A DNA stretch of 64,000 bases from the NCBI GenBank assembly GCA_013397455.1, contig VYZB01000330.1, positions 842,331-906,330 of the forward strand, read 5' to 3'. The notes below the pieces were generated by a model. That model had not been told where the DNA came from and did not search any database. It was given only the letters and a program-made list of their open reading frames with translations. Within the stretch, counting starts at the first letter, position 1; each line of letters opens with the position of its first letter. Of this stretch, positions 1-12,200 are shown piece after piece. Made by a program: the position numbers and the translations under genes. Origin of the DNA: Crotophaga sulcirostris (Eukaryota > Chordata > Aves > Cuculiformes > Crotophagidae).

Positions 1-1212
1 TTATTTTTTTTTATATATATTTCTGTTCAGAGGAAGAGTTCCTGACATGAAAAAAAGACATAACTGATAAGTTTAACTGATAGATTGGCAGCTGGATTAA
101 ACTTTTAACTAAATTGTGTTGAGTAATGCTGACAGACAAAGGTTGTAAATACCAAGAAGTTACTAAAAAGAAATAAAATATCTAATGCTAAATCTACCGA
201 TTACTTAAAAGACAACATCAATCCAAACACTTACGTAAACAGCTCTTTCAATCTAAGACATTTAACATGAGAAATTATTTTAAGACTGTTTCATAAAGCC
301 TTTTAGTTAAGGCAAACCAAAACAGACTACAGATGAAACAAGAGTCTGATTCTTCAAGCCTGAGGGACAAGTCTTCCCTGGCCTTCTGAGAGGTTCCTTC
401 CTGGCTGTACTTTTAGGATAACTTCTTCTGAAAATGCTTCACAACTGTATTGTAATTCCTCATCAATCATTTCGTTTCCTTTTTACTACAGACACAATGT
501 TAGTGTAAAAATAAGCATATTTGTTTTCTTTTTCCTCTGAATTTGACAACAAAGCTTTTGCTACAAAACAAAACTTGAAATTCCATTTTTAGTAACTTGC
601 TGCCAAAAGCAGATACTGCTGATTGCACAAACCCAGACACAAATGAGCAATGAATATTTAAACTTCTAGATACACTAAAGCCAAACAAATTGATTTTTCC
701 AAAAGAAAACCAAAAGGCTTGTAGGAAGCAAATTATTGGTAAACAAAAGAAACCACAAAAGCAATAAAGAACATAATAAACCTAAGAACATTACACAGAA
801 TAAAACCTTCAAGAATAATCTCCATTCCAAAGTAAAAATGATTGCCAAAATATTAACAGCAAGAAGTAAAAGGTAGCTGTAAGGCAGGCAAGAATCCATA
901 TATTGTGGTGGACAGGGTTGGCAGACAGAAAAGTGAGAGGGAATTCTACACGGAGTTCAGATTTTTAGTAATCAACACTTATCTGTCTGAAAATCATCTG
1001 CTTCTGCAGATGATGGTGATGCGAAGCTGGCTGCGGTACTTTGATGCCAGTCCCCCTGCGCCACCTTTGCTCCCATTAGCTCTTTCTTTCTCGTAGCTCC
1101 CATCACCAGAAGATGCAAGCAACTTTCAAACACACGAAGTAAACCAGCTATCAAATTTCCTGTTGCCCCCAGAGCAGTGCATGAGTTCAGTTTGAGGGGG
1201 GCAGGCTGAGGC

Positions 1213-1244
1213 ATTTTATTTATTTTATTTAATTTTATTTAATT
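1213..1244. repeat. TTTTA/TTTAA-type simple repeat
   Basis: This is an imperfect run of TTTTATT and TTTAATT units, of microsatellite type, in the MICU2 3' flank. Confidence 0.7.
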
Positions 1245-2152
1245 CTGATTGTTTCCTGGGTAAGTAATGGGATCCTTGGTGGTCAGTGGTGCCTGGTCTT
1301 CTAGACAGGATGCCCATACAGGTATGCTCTTCTTCTAGTGGGTGACTCCGGGTGCACACTCACAGATGACAAGAATATAAGCATCTTCTCTTTAATACAA
1401 TTTAAATTAAAGCTCCAAGTGAATACGAAAGAGAGCAGAGCAGCAGGCAGGCGCATGCTGTTGCTTTGCTAGCTTTTCACTCTATTTCCCTAGAGAAGAT
1501 CACTGTGCTGAGGCTTGGGCAGAAGGACTCCTCAGCACAAGCCTGCCTGATGACTACTGACATACCAAACACATTCTCTCTAATCTCAGTACTCCTTAGG
1601 TGGCATCTTCACGGTTTCCTAATGCCATCTCTCCTGCTCATCATCTGAGTGAGGGCTACTCTGGTATCTGCCTATCATCCCCTCTTCTCAAGGCTCCTCC
1701 CACTAAACCCCACAGAAATTGCACCAAAACATCTCCTGTTGAGCTTATATACAACTTTGAGAATAACATCGCTAGTGTCATGCTTAAATGGGAAGGATAC
1801 TTCTGCTCAGTGGTGAGATTTCTTGGTTATTATCTGGAGACATTTCCTCAGTCCATCTTTTGTGTCTGTTATCACAAACCTGTCTTAAAAGGTTAAGCTT
1901 TAACCCCATCCCAGTCAGACAGCTGGGAGAGGGGAAGAGTAAGAACCCTGAGAGCTTTACAGACAAGTGTATCTCCTACATGTAGTGGCCAATCAGGAAG
2001 ACTGATGTGGTCCTGGGACTGGCAGCTTCTAAGGTTGTCAGAAAGAACAAACATGTAACATGCACACCTGTGTATACACAGATGCACACTATGTTATAGC
2101 TAAAAAGTGTTCATCTGTAACTGCTAAATGTTTATTTTGATCTCTTCCTTGC

Positions 2153-2158
2153 TTTATT
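2153..2158 (-). promoter_or_regulatory. Candidate MICU2 poly(A) signal AATAAA
   Basis: This is the first canonical AATAAA on the minus strand downstream of the MICU2 stop, about 940 bases into the 3' UTR. A second AATAAA follows at 2136-2131. It is inferred from motif and position only; cleavage could occur elsewhere. Confidence 0.4.
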
Positions 2159-3099
2159 GTTTAAGATCTTACATCTAACTTTGCCTTTTGGAGTAATAAA
2201 CATTTTTCTTTACTTTTTCATTGGATTTACTATTCCCCTAACACTTGCTGACCACAACCTTGAATTCCTGAGATACTGCAGCATTCCCTGTCACAACCTT
2301 GAGTAAGATAAAGCAGCCATTTGTTACACATTCACCTTCTGTAATACAATTAAAGCAAACTAGTTATGACCCAAATTGTAGCTACCGCTGTTTATGACAG
2401 AATGAGGATTTTTGCTTCTCATTTATACTACTTGTTGAAGAGGTCTGAGACACTCAATGCACATTCACAGATCAATGTAGAATTTCTAAAGCCTGTACCA
2501 ACAGTTTTGTATTTCCAGTTTAATATTATCATCGTGAAGGCTGACAAACCTGACATCCAAACAGGATCTGGTGGAATCGTACACCTTGAACTAGCACATG
2601 AGCAGTTCACGGTAATGAGGGCATGAACCATGTGAATTTTCCTTTTTCATCTAGGATAATTTGATTTGCATGGATTGTGCAAGTGTGTTTGGCTTTTGGA
2701 CCTCTATCTTTGCCAGGGAAAGAGAACTGCTATGTTAGTGGCTGACTGAGATGATGTGCACTCTTCCAATAAAAGATGATATTGCTGTGATGTTCCTGCC
2801 AGTGGCCCCTATTAAATCCTGCATGTCCTGTATGCTACAGCAGAGTCAGACTCCACAGAGTCAACAACACGATTCCCTAGAACAAGAATACTCCTGCATG
2901 GAGGTCAAAGTGATAACAGTTCTGTAAACCACACTGATTGCACCAGAGTGATATAAAATTATTGCATTAGAAACTGGGTTAATTAAAGTTTAACTAAAGT
3001 TAAAAAAGAAAAAGAGTATTTTGATTTAGCTATTATGTAAACAGGACAGACAAACCCCCTTAAACAACAACATTTATAGCAAAAGAACAATGGACTGCT

Positions 3100-3204
3100 T
3101 TAAAAAGGACTTTTTCCAATTTGCTTCCACAGTTCTTTGGCTCCTTTAATGCTTTCTCTTTTCACACACTTCCAGTAACCTTCAATGCCTTGCTGCTGCG
3201 GTAC
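3100..3204 (-). CDS. MICU2: MICU2 last coding exon and stop codon
   Basis: This exon encodes 34 codons, [20 protein letters not shown] to KQIGKSPF, then TAA at 3102-3100. The C-terminal helix and its Cys within YWKC are retained. The acceptor is CTGTATTAACAG. The ending GK-(S/G)-(P/L)-F resembles the human C-terminus, so the stop is not a truncation. Confidence 0.96.
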   Translation of the reverse strand, partial: VPQQQGIEGYWKCVKRESIKGAKELWKQIGKSPF

Positions 3205-6200
3205 CTGTTAATACAGTTAAAGCATATTTAGCATTTGCACAAAAAAGACTCTTATTCACAGACTGTAAATGTAACATGTACTGCAATGCTGCTGCTCCTA
3301 TAGTTCACCACATAGTAAGTTCTTGGTGGCAGCACTCCTCCCAGATTCATAAGCAATAAGGAATCTTCAGGTTAAAATATAACTTCTTTCTATCTACTAT
3401 CTCTACTTGTGTTTCTACAAGCGTTAACAAAATAGCTGTAGCGATCATCTATGGTATTTTAAAACAATGATATTAGCTTGTTACCCTCAAACCTCGATGA
3501 ATTCGGTTCCTCAGGACTCCAAGAAACTCGCTGTGGCTGAGGCAGTCATCTCCATCTAGATCAAAAATCTTGAAGATGGTATCCAAAACATTGTCTGAGA
3601 GCTCCTGTCCTGTTGCCACCTTCACTGCTCTCTTGAACTCAGCTGGTAAAGACATAATATTACATCATAAGCGTGAACTCGTGAAGAAATTGGAAAGCAC
3701 ATAAATAGCAGGGTTCTGCAGAACTTACAATGTCTCATGTGGATCCTTACTGAGAATGTGGGATGTGTGAACTAGTTAACTACTAGGAGGCCTCAGTTAC
3801 GTGTTCTTGAGCTTGCTTCATTTTTCATAACACTATCTTTATTAATTGTATGATAAACTTTTGAAATGCACTACTTCTCAAGCAACAGTAAGAGCGAAAA
3901 TTTTTACTAGAAATAGGTGCTGAAAATTTATGTACCTTTGGCTGATACCTGTGCATATGGATGATAAGTGTTGGCTTCACTACAGTCTCATAAAAAATAA
4001 TGCCATTTTATCTTGAATCACTTTCATGTCAATTCATTCTGCAAGAAAACTCTTCCCCTCAGAGAACAGCATTTTATGAAATGTTCTACCTCAACCAACA
4101 ATCACCTCAGCAACTCTGCCGAACAAACACAGACCATCAAATACTCAACACACTGTTTACAGTACATGGCTTTAAGCACCTGTAGTTCTGTTTTTTAAAG
4201 AAGACGGCTACTTTCTTTTAAATTATGATGAAAAGTTTTTGAGGATTTATGGCACAAAAAGCTGCGATACCTCTCAAGATCCACTTTCCTCCTCAGCTTT
4301 TTGGCCTTCTCTCTTTACACTACCACGTGCATTACAGTAATACCTACTATCCTCACGTTTGGTCTTGTGGTGTAAAGAGTTTGGTGTTTTGATTCAAAGA
4401 ATGTGAGGTAATGTGTGGGGTTGCTGCAAAACAGCAGACAGCAAGTGTGAAACGATTATTGTTTATTATAGCAAGCACAATCACAACACATGATTTGGAT
4501 CCATTTTTGAAGGTACTACGGAAGCGTGAATTTCAAGGAGGGATTGGAGGTTATTAAAGTATAGCAATATTGCAGATTATTACAGCAATCTGTCCAACTA
4601 AGTCATAAATATAGTAATAATGTGGCTCTGCTTTCATAAAGAAGTGCTGTTTATAAACAGTTATAAGTATGACTAGTTCTGCAGCTTACTACGGGAAAGA
4701 GCACTCCCGACAGCTCTCATCTTTGCCTCTTAGAACAATTCCTGTATAAATGCAGTTGATTAATTTACAGTTGGTTTAAATATAATTAAGTTGAAAATCC
4801 TTCTGTAAAAGCATATGCCATGATTTGAAAAGGAAATGAAACATGGGATGCTTATAGTATAATCTTAATTTTGTTTTACAAAGATGTTAACTGTTTCAGC
4901 TCTTGAAGCTAAGCATAAATCCAGAGATGGCACTATACTTCCTGGAAGGAGAAAGATCTTCTAAAACATTAGAGAGTAATAATCTTCAAACCAAGAAGGG
5001 TCATCTTATCAAGACAGAAAAGATGAGCTGCTAACTAAGAAGAAAAAAACCGCGTAGAATAAAAGGAAGGATTAAAGGACTGTCTTATTTTTAGGTATGT
5101 ATGTGAATACAAACATGTACAGACAGGCAAACAACAAGGCAAAGAACTCAGAAAGATTCAGGAAAGGATTAGACATGTATACATCTAACAGCCTTGAGTT
5201 TCCTCAGAGGGTGACTGTTTTTGATCTCAGTATGGTTCAGCACATAAACAGAGTCACAACTGCCTGTTGGTTAGGAATGAATTTTTAAAAGGAAACATCA
5301 CAAGTCAACCCTTGGCCTCTTCATCCTTTGTCACTTAAAAATGTGATACTTAAAAGAGAAGTGAGCTAAACTCTCACATCTAACTTATAACTACTATTTC
5401 ACCATGAATTCATTCTCTTCCCTTTCCACTCTTTCTACACGTTGGGCAAATAAAATCTGTCTCCCCCCCTAGAAGAAAGACGTCATCAAACCAGAGAGAG
5501 GAGGGCCATGAACCCAGCTGGGAACTGGAACAGATGATGGAAGAAGAGAAGGTGAGGAAGCTGGGGAGAACAGAAGTGTAAAGGGGTATCTTGCTGCAGC
5601 CTTCAACTATTTAAAAGGGCTTACAGAGAAGAGAGTGCCATATTTTTCTCAAAGGTGCAAGGAGGTAACACACAATCATTGTAAGCTGCAGGGAGGGTTT
5701 GACACAGGAAAGTCTTCATGATGAGAGTGGTTAAGCACTAGAACAGCTGCCTGGGGAGGCTGTGGAAACAAAACTCCTCTTGAAGGCTGGATTAACTACT
5801 GATGAAAGTCACAAGTTGTAAAGCCCCCACGGTTTTGCCGTTCTTTGGTTCAAACCTCATCCAAACACTCCTCTCTCAAGAAAACTGAATTCTTTTCCTG
5901 TCTTCTCACATCTCTCTCACCTTTATCACATGAGCCCATCAAATATTTATTTCAATGAACGTTAATGTCTCATCAAATTTCCTAATGAACTTCTTAGGTT
6001 ACTACTTTCAAATAACTTATGAGAGCTGCCTATCAAGTATATCCTGTAAGTAACAATCTCAGGATAATAAAAATAAGCACTTGTATGTCCATAAAATTTT
6101 TGTTGCATGGTTCCTATTTCTACTGTATGGGAAAGAAGTGACTTCCCTCCTCCAAATCTTTATTGTAAAAATTACTTTACTACATTGTCTGTTTTTCATA

Positions 6201-9200
6201 GCCATGATTGCATGACCCTACATAAACGTACAGAGAAGGCAGTATGGAGGTGTAAGTAAAATACAGGAAGATACTAAAGATTCTGCAAAATAAGAGTTTT
6301 CTACTACTTAGTTTCCTCAGAAAACTGGTTTTACTATTAGGAAAAGGTTTTGTTACCATGAACTGCTACTGAAGCATGTATTGCCTCAATAAATCCTTCC
6401 TAATCTAGAATTTAGATTGGACTGAGAGTAGGACTTGAGGGTGTTGGTGGATGAAAACCTCAATGTGAGCCAGCAATGTGCACTTCCAGCTCAAAAAGCC
6501 AACTGTATCCTGGACTGCATCAGAAGAAGTGTGGTCAGCAGGATGAGGGCCCTCTACTCCGCTCTGATGAGACCTCATCTGGGGCCTTGCGTTCAGTTCT
6601 GGAGTCCTCAGCACAGAAAAGATATGGACCTCCCAGTGGGGGACCACAAAAATGATCAGATGGATGGAACACCTCCCTATGAAGACAGGTTGAGAGAGTT
6701 GGAGTTGTTCAGCTTGAAAAAGAGAAGAGTACAAGGAGACCTTACTGCAGCCTTTCAATCTTATAAGAAAGATGGAGAGACTTTCTACCGAGGCCTGTAG
6801 TGACAGGAAAAGACAAAACGGTTTCAAACTGAAAGGGAGTAGACTTAGACTGGACATAAGGAAGAAACTTTTTACTGTGAGGATGGTGAGGCACTGGAAC
6901 AGGCTGTCCAGAGAAGTCATGGAAGCTCCACCCCTGGAGGTGTTTGACATCAAGTTGAATGGGGCTTTGAGCAACCTGATCTGGTGAGAGATGTCCCTGC
7001 CAATCGCAGAGGAGTTGGACTAGATGATATTGAAAGGTCTCTTCCAATCCCAAATGTTCTATGGTACTATGGGTCAGTGTGCTGTGAGTGGTTCAGGATA
7101 TGACAGCTGAGCCACTCATCGTAGTTCATTAGAACTTACAAATCAAAACATCTCGGGAACTTCATGTAACTTTTTTTTTCATGAAATAGAATTCATTCAG
7201 AAAAAAGAGCAATATACTATTTTTTGACTTTATAGTGCTACTTTGGGATACTTTGGGGTAACTTATTTACATCAATTCCATAACAAAAATGCATTTAAAA
7301 AAAATATATATGAAAAGTGTGCAGCACTTACCCCGTTTAACAGGACGATTGGCTACAGTAAACATCTGCATGGCAATAGAGAAATCTTCTAGGTTGTTTG
7401 TAAACTTGCAAAAAGTCTTGAATTCTTCCAAACTGATATTCTAGAATATCACAGAATTCAGATCATATATAATGAATAATACATTCAAACACCAGTACGT
7501 CTATTTTATCAGATCTGGTGGGTCTTAGTGTTTAGGTGTGATTGTGTACTCATCGTCAATATTTCTATTTTTCAGTTGGCAAATAATCATTGTTCTTATT
7601 TGCATAAAATTCAAAGGCTGCAATAATTCACTTGGAAACTAGTTCCATTATTAGATACTTATAGTCAAATCAAAACCTGTACAGACAAATGAGGAAGCAA
7701 AACAAAGCATGCTTTATATACCAACCTCTCCTGCCTCGATCCTGTCTTTCACATTCTGCCAGTAAATTTCATTGTTTTCCTCATCGGTGAAGTACAGTAA
7801 CCATTCTGCAAAGTCTTCTTTTCTCATGACATTCAAACCCTTTGAAAACTTTATGAATTCCATTTCTTGGACTTCTGTCTGCAGATTTTCCATGAATCTA
7901 AGTGTAAACAGATATTATCCAACAATTGATACTTGCATCACTATTTCTCTACTACCACCTTAGCTACTAAGTGCAGTAGACTCTTAATTTCAGATGCTAT
8001 CAACGTAGTTTTTTAAAATGTCACTCGTTTAATTTTACCTGTGTGTGCAGATTTGTTTCCATGGCTGCATTTCAATAATGACACCAGTAGGGTGCTCTGT
8101 AAGTCTGCATTCATAGATTGCTCCTGCTAAGGTAATTTACATATCTACTTGGCCTATAGTTTTTACTAATGTTTAAAAATGTGCAGATAATGAGATAAAA
8201 GGATTGGTATGGCAGTATTATAATGAATGAATGAAAAAGGACACGGTAACTTGTCCTTGCACATGATTTATGAAATTTCATATTAATACGAGACGAATGA
8301 CAAGGTTGGAAAATGCCTAGAAAGATGAGGCCCTAATAACCACAGAAAGGATGAAACTTGAAATCATCGCTGCAGGAAAAGATGACTAAAAGCCTCAAAG
8401 ATTATAACTGCAAAGAGGGGTTTGGCAAATCAGTTCTGCACTCACTGCAGGATGGATTAGAGAGGATTAAAACTGATGTGTACAGAGTTTGGAAGAACCC
8501 AGAAAATGATGTTGCAGGTGTTTTGGGAGGAAAGAAGAAAGAGCTGTCTGAAAAAGGAAGGGGTGGACATCAAGGTTTTGGAAGACACCCATTCTTTTAG
8601 GAAAAAAAAAAAAAGTAACACGAGAAGCAAGTAACAACCTGCAAGTACAGGACTAGAACTGTAAGCAGAGTTGTAGCTTTGAGTTTCCCCAGTTTGGCTC
8701 ACGTGGCCATCATAATTTCTTCTGGTCTGATATGAATTTTGAGAAAGTAAAATACAATACTGCGCGATCCATTTGGTAATTTCTACTTCAGAAATGGGGC
8801 AAACCAAAAACAACTCATAATTTTTAAACATAAATAAAGGTTAAAAATACAGTGATGCTTGCCAGAATCCCTTCAGTAGTTTGAAAGAACTCTGCTTTAG
8901 TGAGTTGCAAAAATTATTGGAGAGAATGAAATACTCCTATATTGGGACAAACCAATTAGTTGGAGAAGAGGGCAGCTAGGGGTCTACATAGCAAATATCA
9001 GTAGAGGCCCATTTGCTCATCAGTGTTTGCAAGCCTCGCTGGATTTGAGTTCTTTTGCCTGAAATTACAGCATTTTAGTCTGCACATCTATCTTTAGTTC
9101 TTTAATGAGATCACTTGGACAATCAGCTCGAAGCTCTGTGAAGTCTATAAGGGGTTAGCTGAAGATTGGTGTTGCAGCATATGCTCTCTCTTGTATTTTT

Positions 9201-12200
9201 TCCTCTAATAATTAGAGCCTCACATGCAAATAAAGGGCCAACAAATACTTCACGGCTCAGGACACGGAGGTAAATGAAAGCCTGACAGTGGAAGTGATTT
9301 CAAGCTTCAGGATAGAGTTTTATTAGGGTAATACTGAAGAGGGGTATGATATGCTCTCACATTTGATATGGTCATTTTTCTGGTTCAGTCGAGGGGGTTA
9401 CAAGGCTTCCACAGCACAGTCAGACACTAAGGTATATTCCTCCACAACTCACCTTATGACCTGGCTCACTTTCAAGCCCTCCAACTGTCTCACAAGGGGA
9501 TGAAACACCAAAGGACCTGTTTGTGCCACCAGTGTAAAGGGGAGGCTCCTTGTCTTTCAGACCAGCGAGAGCTTACTTGCATGCTTGCAAACCATTTTTC
9601 AGTTTTCAGATCCAGCTCCTGTCTTTGTAAGCCGTGAGGTGACTGTTGCCTCCAGCCAGCCCACCTGCCAGCATGTGCTGGGGAGACCAACCAGAGTGGA
9701 GTAGCAGGAGCAGCCCTGTCACACTGCCTGCAAGAGCCTCTCTGGATCCTAGGAGGGAGGTCGAGCTGCCGGGGCAGAGGACGGTGTGGACCAGACATGT
9801 AGACAAGGCATGGAGTCAGTCCAGCAGAGAGTGACTAGGGCCACTGGGCTGAATTTTGGTCATTAATGGCAAGGAATAGATGGTATCTGGGATGTGTGGT
9901 TTGTGCTTGGCTGGAAGTCACAGCACAGACCACGCAGAACAGTAACTGCATCTTTGACTCTCATTTCCAACCCATGCAATGTCGGTTTGAGGGAGAAAAA
10001 GCTGCTGGAAATGAGGTCACTTTCAGAAATATGTCTAAAACATGGATGTAGGGAAACAAGGTATCACGTGTTTTTTCTTGGGTTTTAATCTATGAAAGGT
10101 GGGCACATTTTGCAACAGACTTAAAGTCTGTTATTGAAAGTATGAATTATTTATCTTGGGGAGCTAACTCAAAGTCATTTGTTGTATTGGTCAGCTCCCA
10201 CAGGTGATGACAAACTATGTATTCTTCCATCTTTTCTAAATATTGCATTTCCTTAAGCCGATACCCCTCAGTGACCTCCTCTCTATCCATACCAAACAGA
10301 GACAGGACAGCTGAAAGACCAAGCATTTCTACGTGCTGAGGAAGGAGCAGGTAGCCCACCTGGTCACACACATCAGCCAGCTGAAAGGTGCAGCAAAGCC
10401 AAGGAGGAAAGTGACGGGTTTTGGCTGTGGCATTTTTGATACGTACTTGCTCTTACATCCTCTTCCAGTTGGACAGTGAATGAAACATTAATTTCCCCCG
10501 TCCCACTGTGGGTTTCCTAATGACTCTACTCTTTTCTCAGGCCTGGGGTCCTGCCCTCTCCAGCTGCTTTGGGGCAATAACACTGTACCCTTCCTGTGGC
10601 ACAACAGCTGTGCATCTTGCTACATTACCTAGGTTAGGGAGAGGAGCAGGAATTACTTATTTAGGTATAAAAAAATTAATGGGTATTTCATTTCAACTTG
10701 TAGGCTTGCTCCTGGCAAGCTGGAGTGGGAAGATTTCCTGCTGTACCAAATGCTGAAATGTGTAATTTAGAATTTATATGTGATAGTCTCCCATATTACA
10801 AAAATTAAAATACTATGAATCATCACATCAGCATTCTAGGTCACTCTTATTCCCAGATGTGAGAGTTAAAAATCCTAATGAGGTTTTTTTTAAGTGAAAG
10901 TTATTAAAAGTTATTAAAAATAACTTTCTAGTTAGGAAATAAAACTTCATACTTAAATGCCAAGACACCACTAGGGATACTTGTTTTTGTATCTTGGATC
11001 ATGGTACTATGAGTTTCAGCTGGAAATTCCTTAAAAATGAATCCAGATATTAGGAAAAACAAGCACAGGAATGAATTCCTGCTCTCCCAAAGCCAGTCAG
11101 AGCTTTTCTGAGTATTTAGAAGGGAACCAGAATTCACCTATGGGGACAGGATTCTGATTGCAGATGTGTCGTACAATTAAAAAATAATTACACTGCGAAT
11201 ACTCTTATGCTATAGTAGTTTGAAAATAAAAGCAAGCCCTAAGTTTCCATATAAAAAGGAAAGGTAAGTCACAAACATAAAAGATGGGGAAGAGGCTAAC
11301 AACAGATAGTACTTTCCTTAAGACAGCCTGTTTCATCCGCACTTTCTAAAACACCCATGTTGAAGGCCAATGGCCAAATTTGTTATCGTGGTATGACAGT
11401 ATGCAGAAACCTTATCAGGATTTATCCCTCATTTTTTAATGTGCTCTACTACAGAGAGAGGGAGTTTCTCAAATGTTCTTGGCAACTCAGCTGTAATAGA
11501 AGTAAAAATGTAATAAAAGTGGGGAGACCTCAGGCATGTAGCTATTCCCCCTCCAACCTCAGAGGTTGCAATGAAGTGCCAGCACTGTATTCCTTATGGC
11601 ACGCAAAGCAGTAGAATGAAACACAAAAGGAAAGGTTAGGGCAAGTTTTCCTTCCTATACCTCTTGATCTGAACTCAAAGTCTGTGCAGAGCTTTAACTC
11701 TCTAATACAGAACTGACCAGCTCTTGTTGCACCGATTTACAGGAAGGAAACGTAACAACAGAGACAGAGGAGGATACAGAACTCGGCACTTGTGCTCTGC
11801 TTCAGCTCCTCCTTGGACACTGAAATCCTTTTGAAGACTTGATAACCCGCTCTGCACCAAAAAACTGTTGCAAACCAGCTGCAAGGTTGCCTTTTTGCAA
11901 TCTTACTTTCAAAACAGAATACAGAAAATCTAATAAGGACTTGACTATTAACCTTTAGAGAACGTTTAGATCTATGCTTGTAAATTCAGTTTTGCAAGCG
12001 GTAAGACAGTTAATCCATCTCATCCTTTACAGAATTACAGGCAAAACTCTCTTTGATTTACTGTCCTCAGTATTTCCAAACCAAATCAAACCAAAATACT
12101 GATTTCCATTTATAAGCATTCTGTAGAAATTAATCAAGCTATTTATTTGCTAGGTATACAGGAAAGGAAGAAACGGAGATTCTTCTCAGCATCTTTACTA

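Larger units (their letters stand above)
1..3099 (-). other. MICU2 3' UTR and 3' flank
   Basis: There is no coding exon here. The part nearest the stop (about 2130-3099) is the likely 3' UTR; the rest is flanking sequence. I see an AT-rich simple stretch at 1213-1244 and no CR1 copy. Short open frames here show no family resemblance. By vertebrate synteny ZDHHC20 would lie beyond this side, but nothing of it is visible. Confidence 0.6.
3643..7331 (-). other. MICU2 intron between visible exons 8 and 9
   Basis: This 3.7-kb intron holds two plus-strand CR1 fragments (5496-5797 and 6412-7072). The remainder is AT-rich with no other recognisable element. Confidence 0.85.

Noticed and set aside
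901..1450. Possible retroviral LTR (TG start, purine-rich stretch)
   Set aside because: No paired LTR, primer-binding site or gag/pol remnant could be found.
9490..9850. Overlapping open frames on both strands in a GC-richer stretch
   Set aside because: Frames overlap on both strands as expected from low stop density in GC-rich DNA; no domain is visible.
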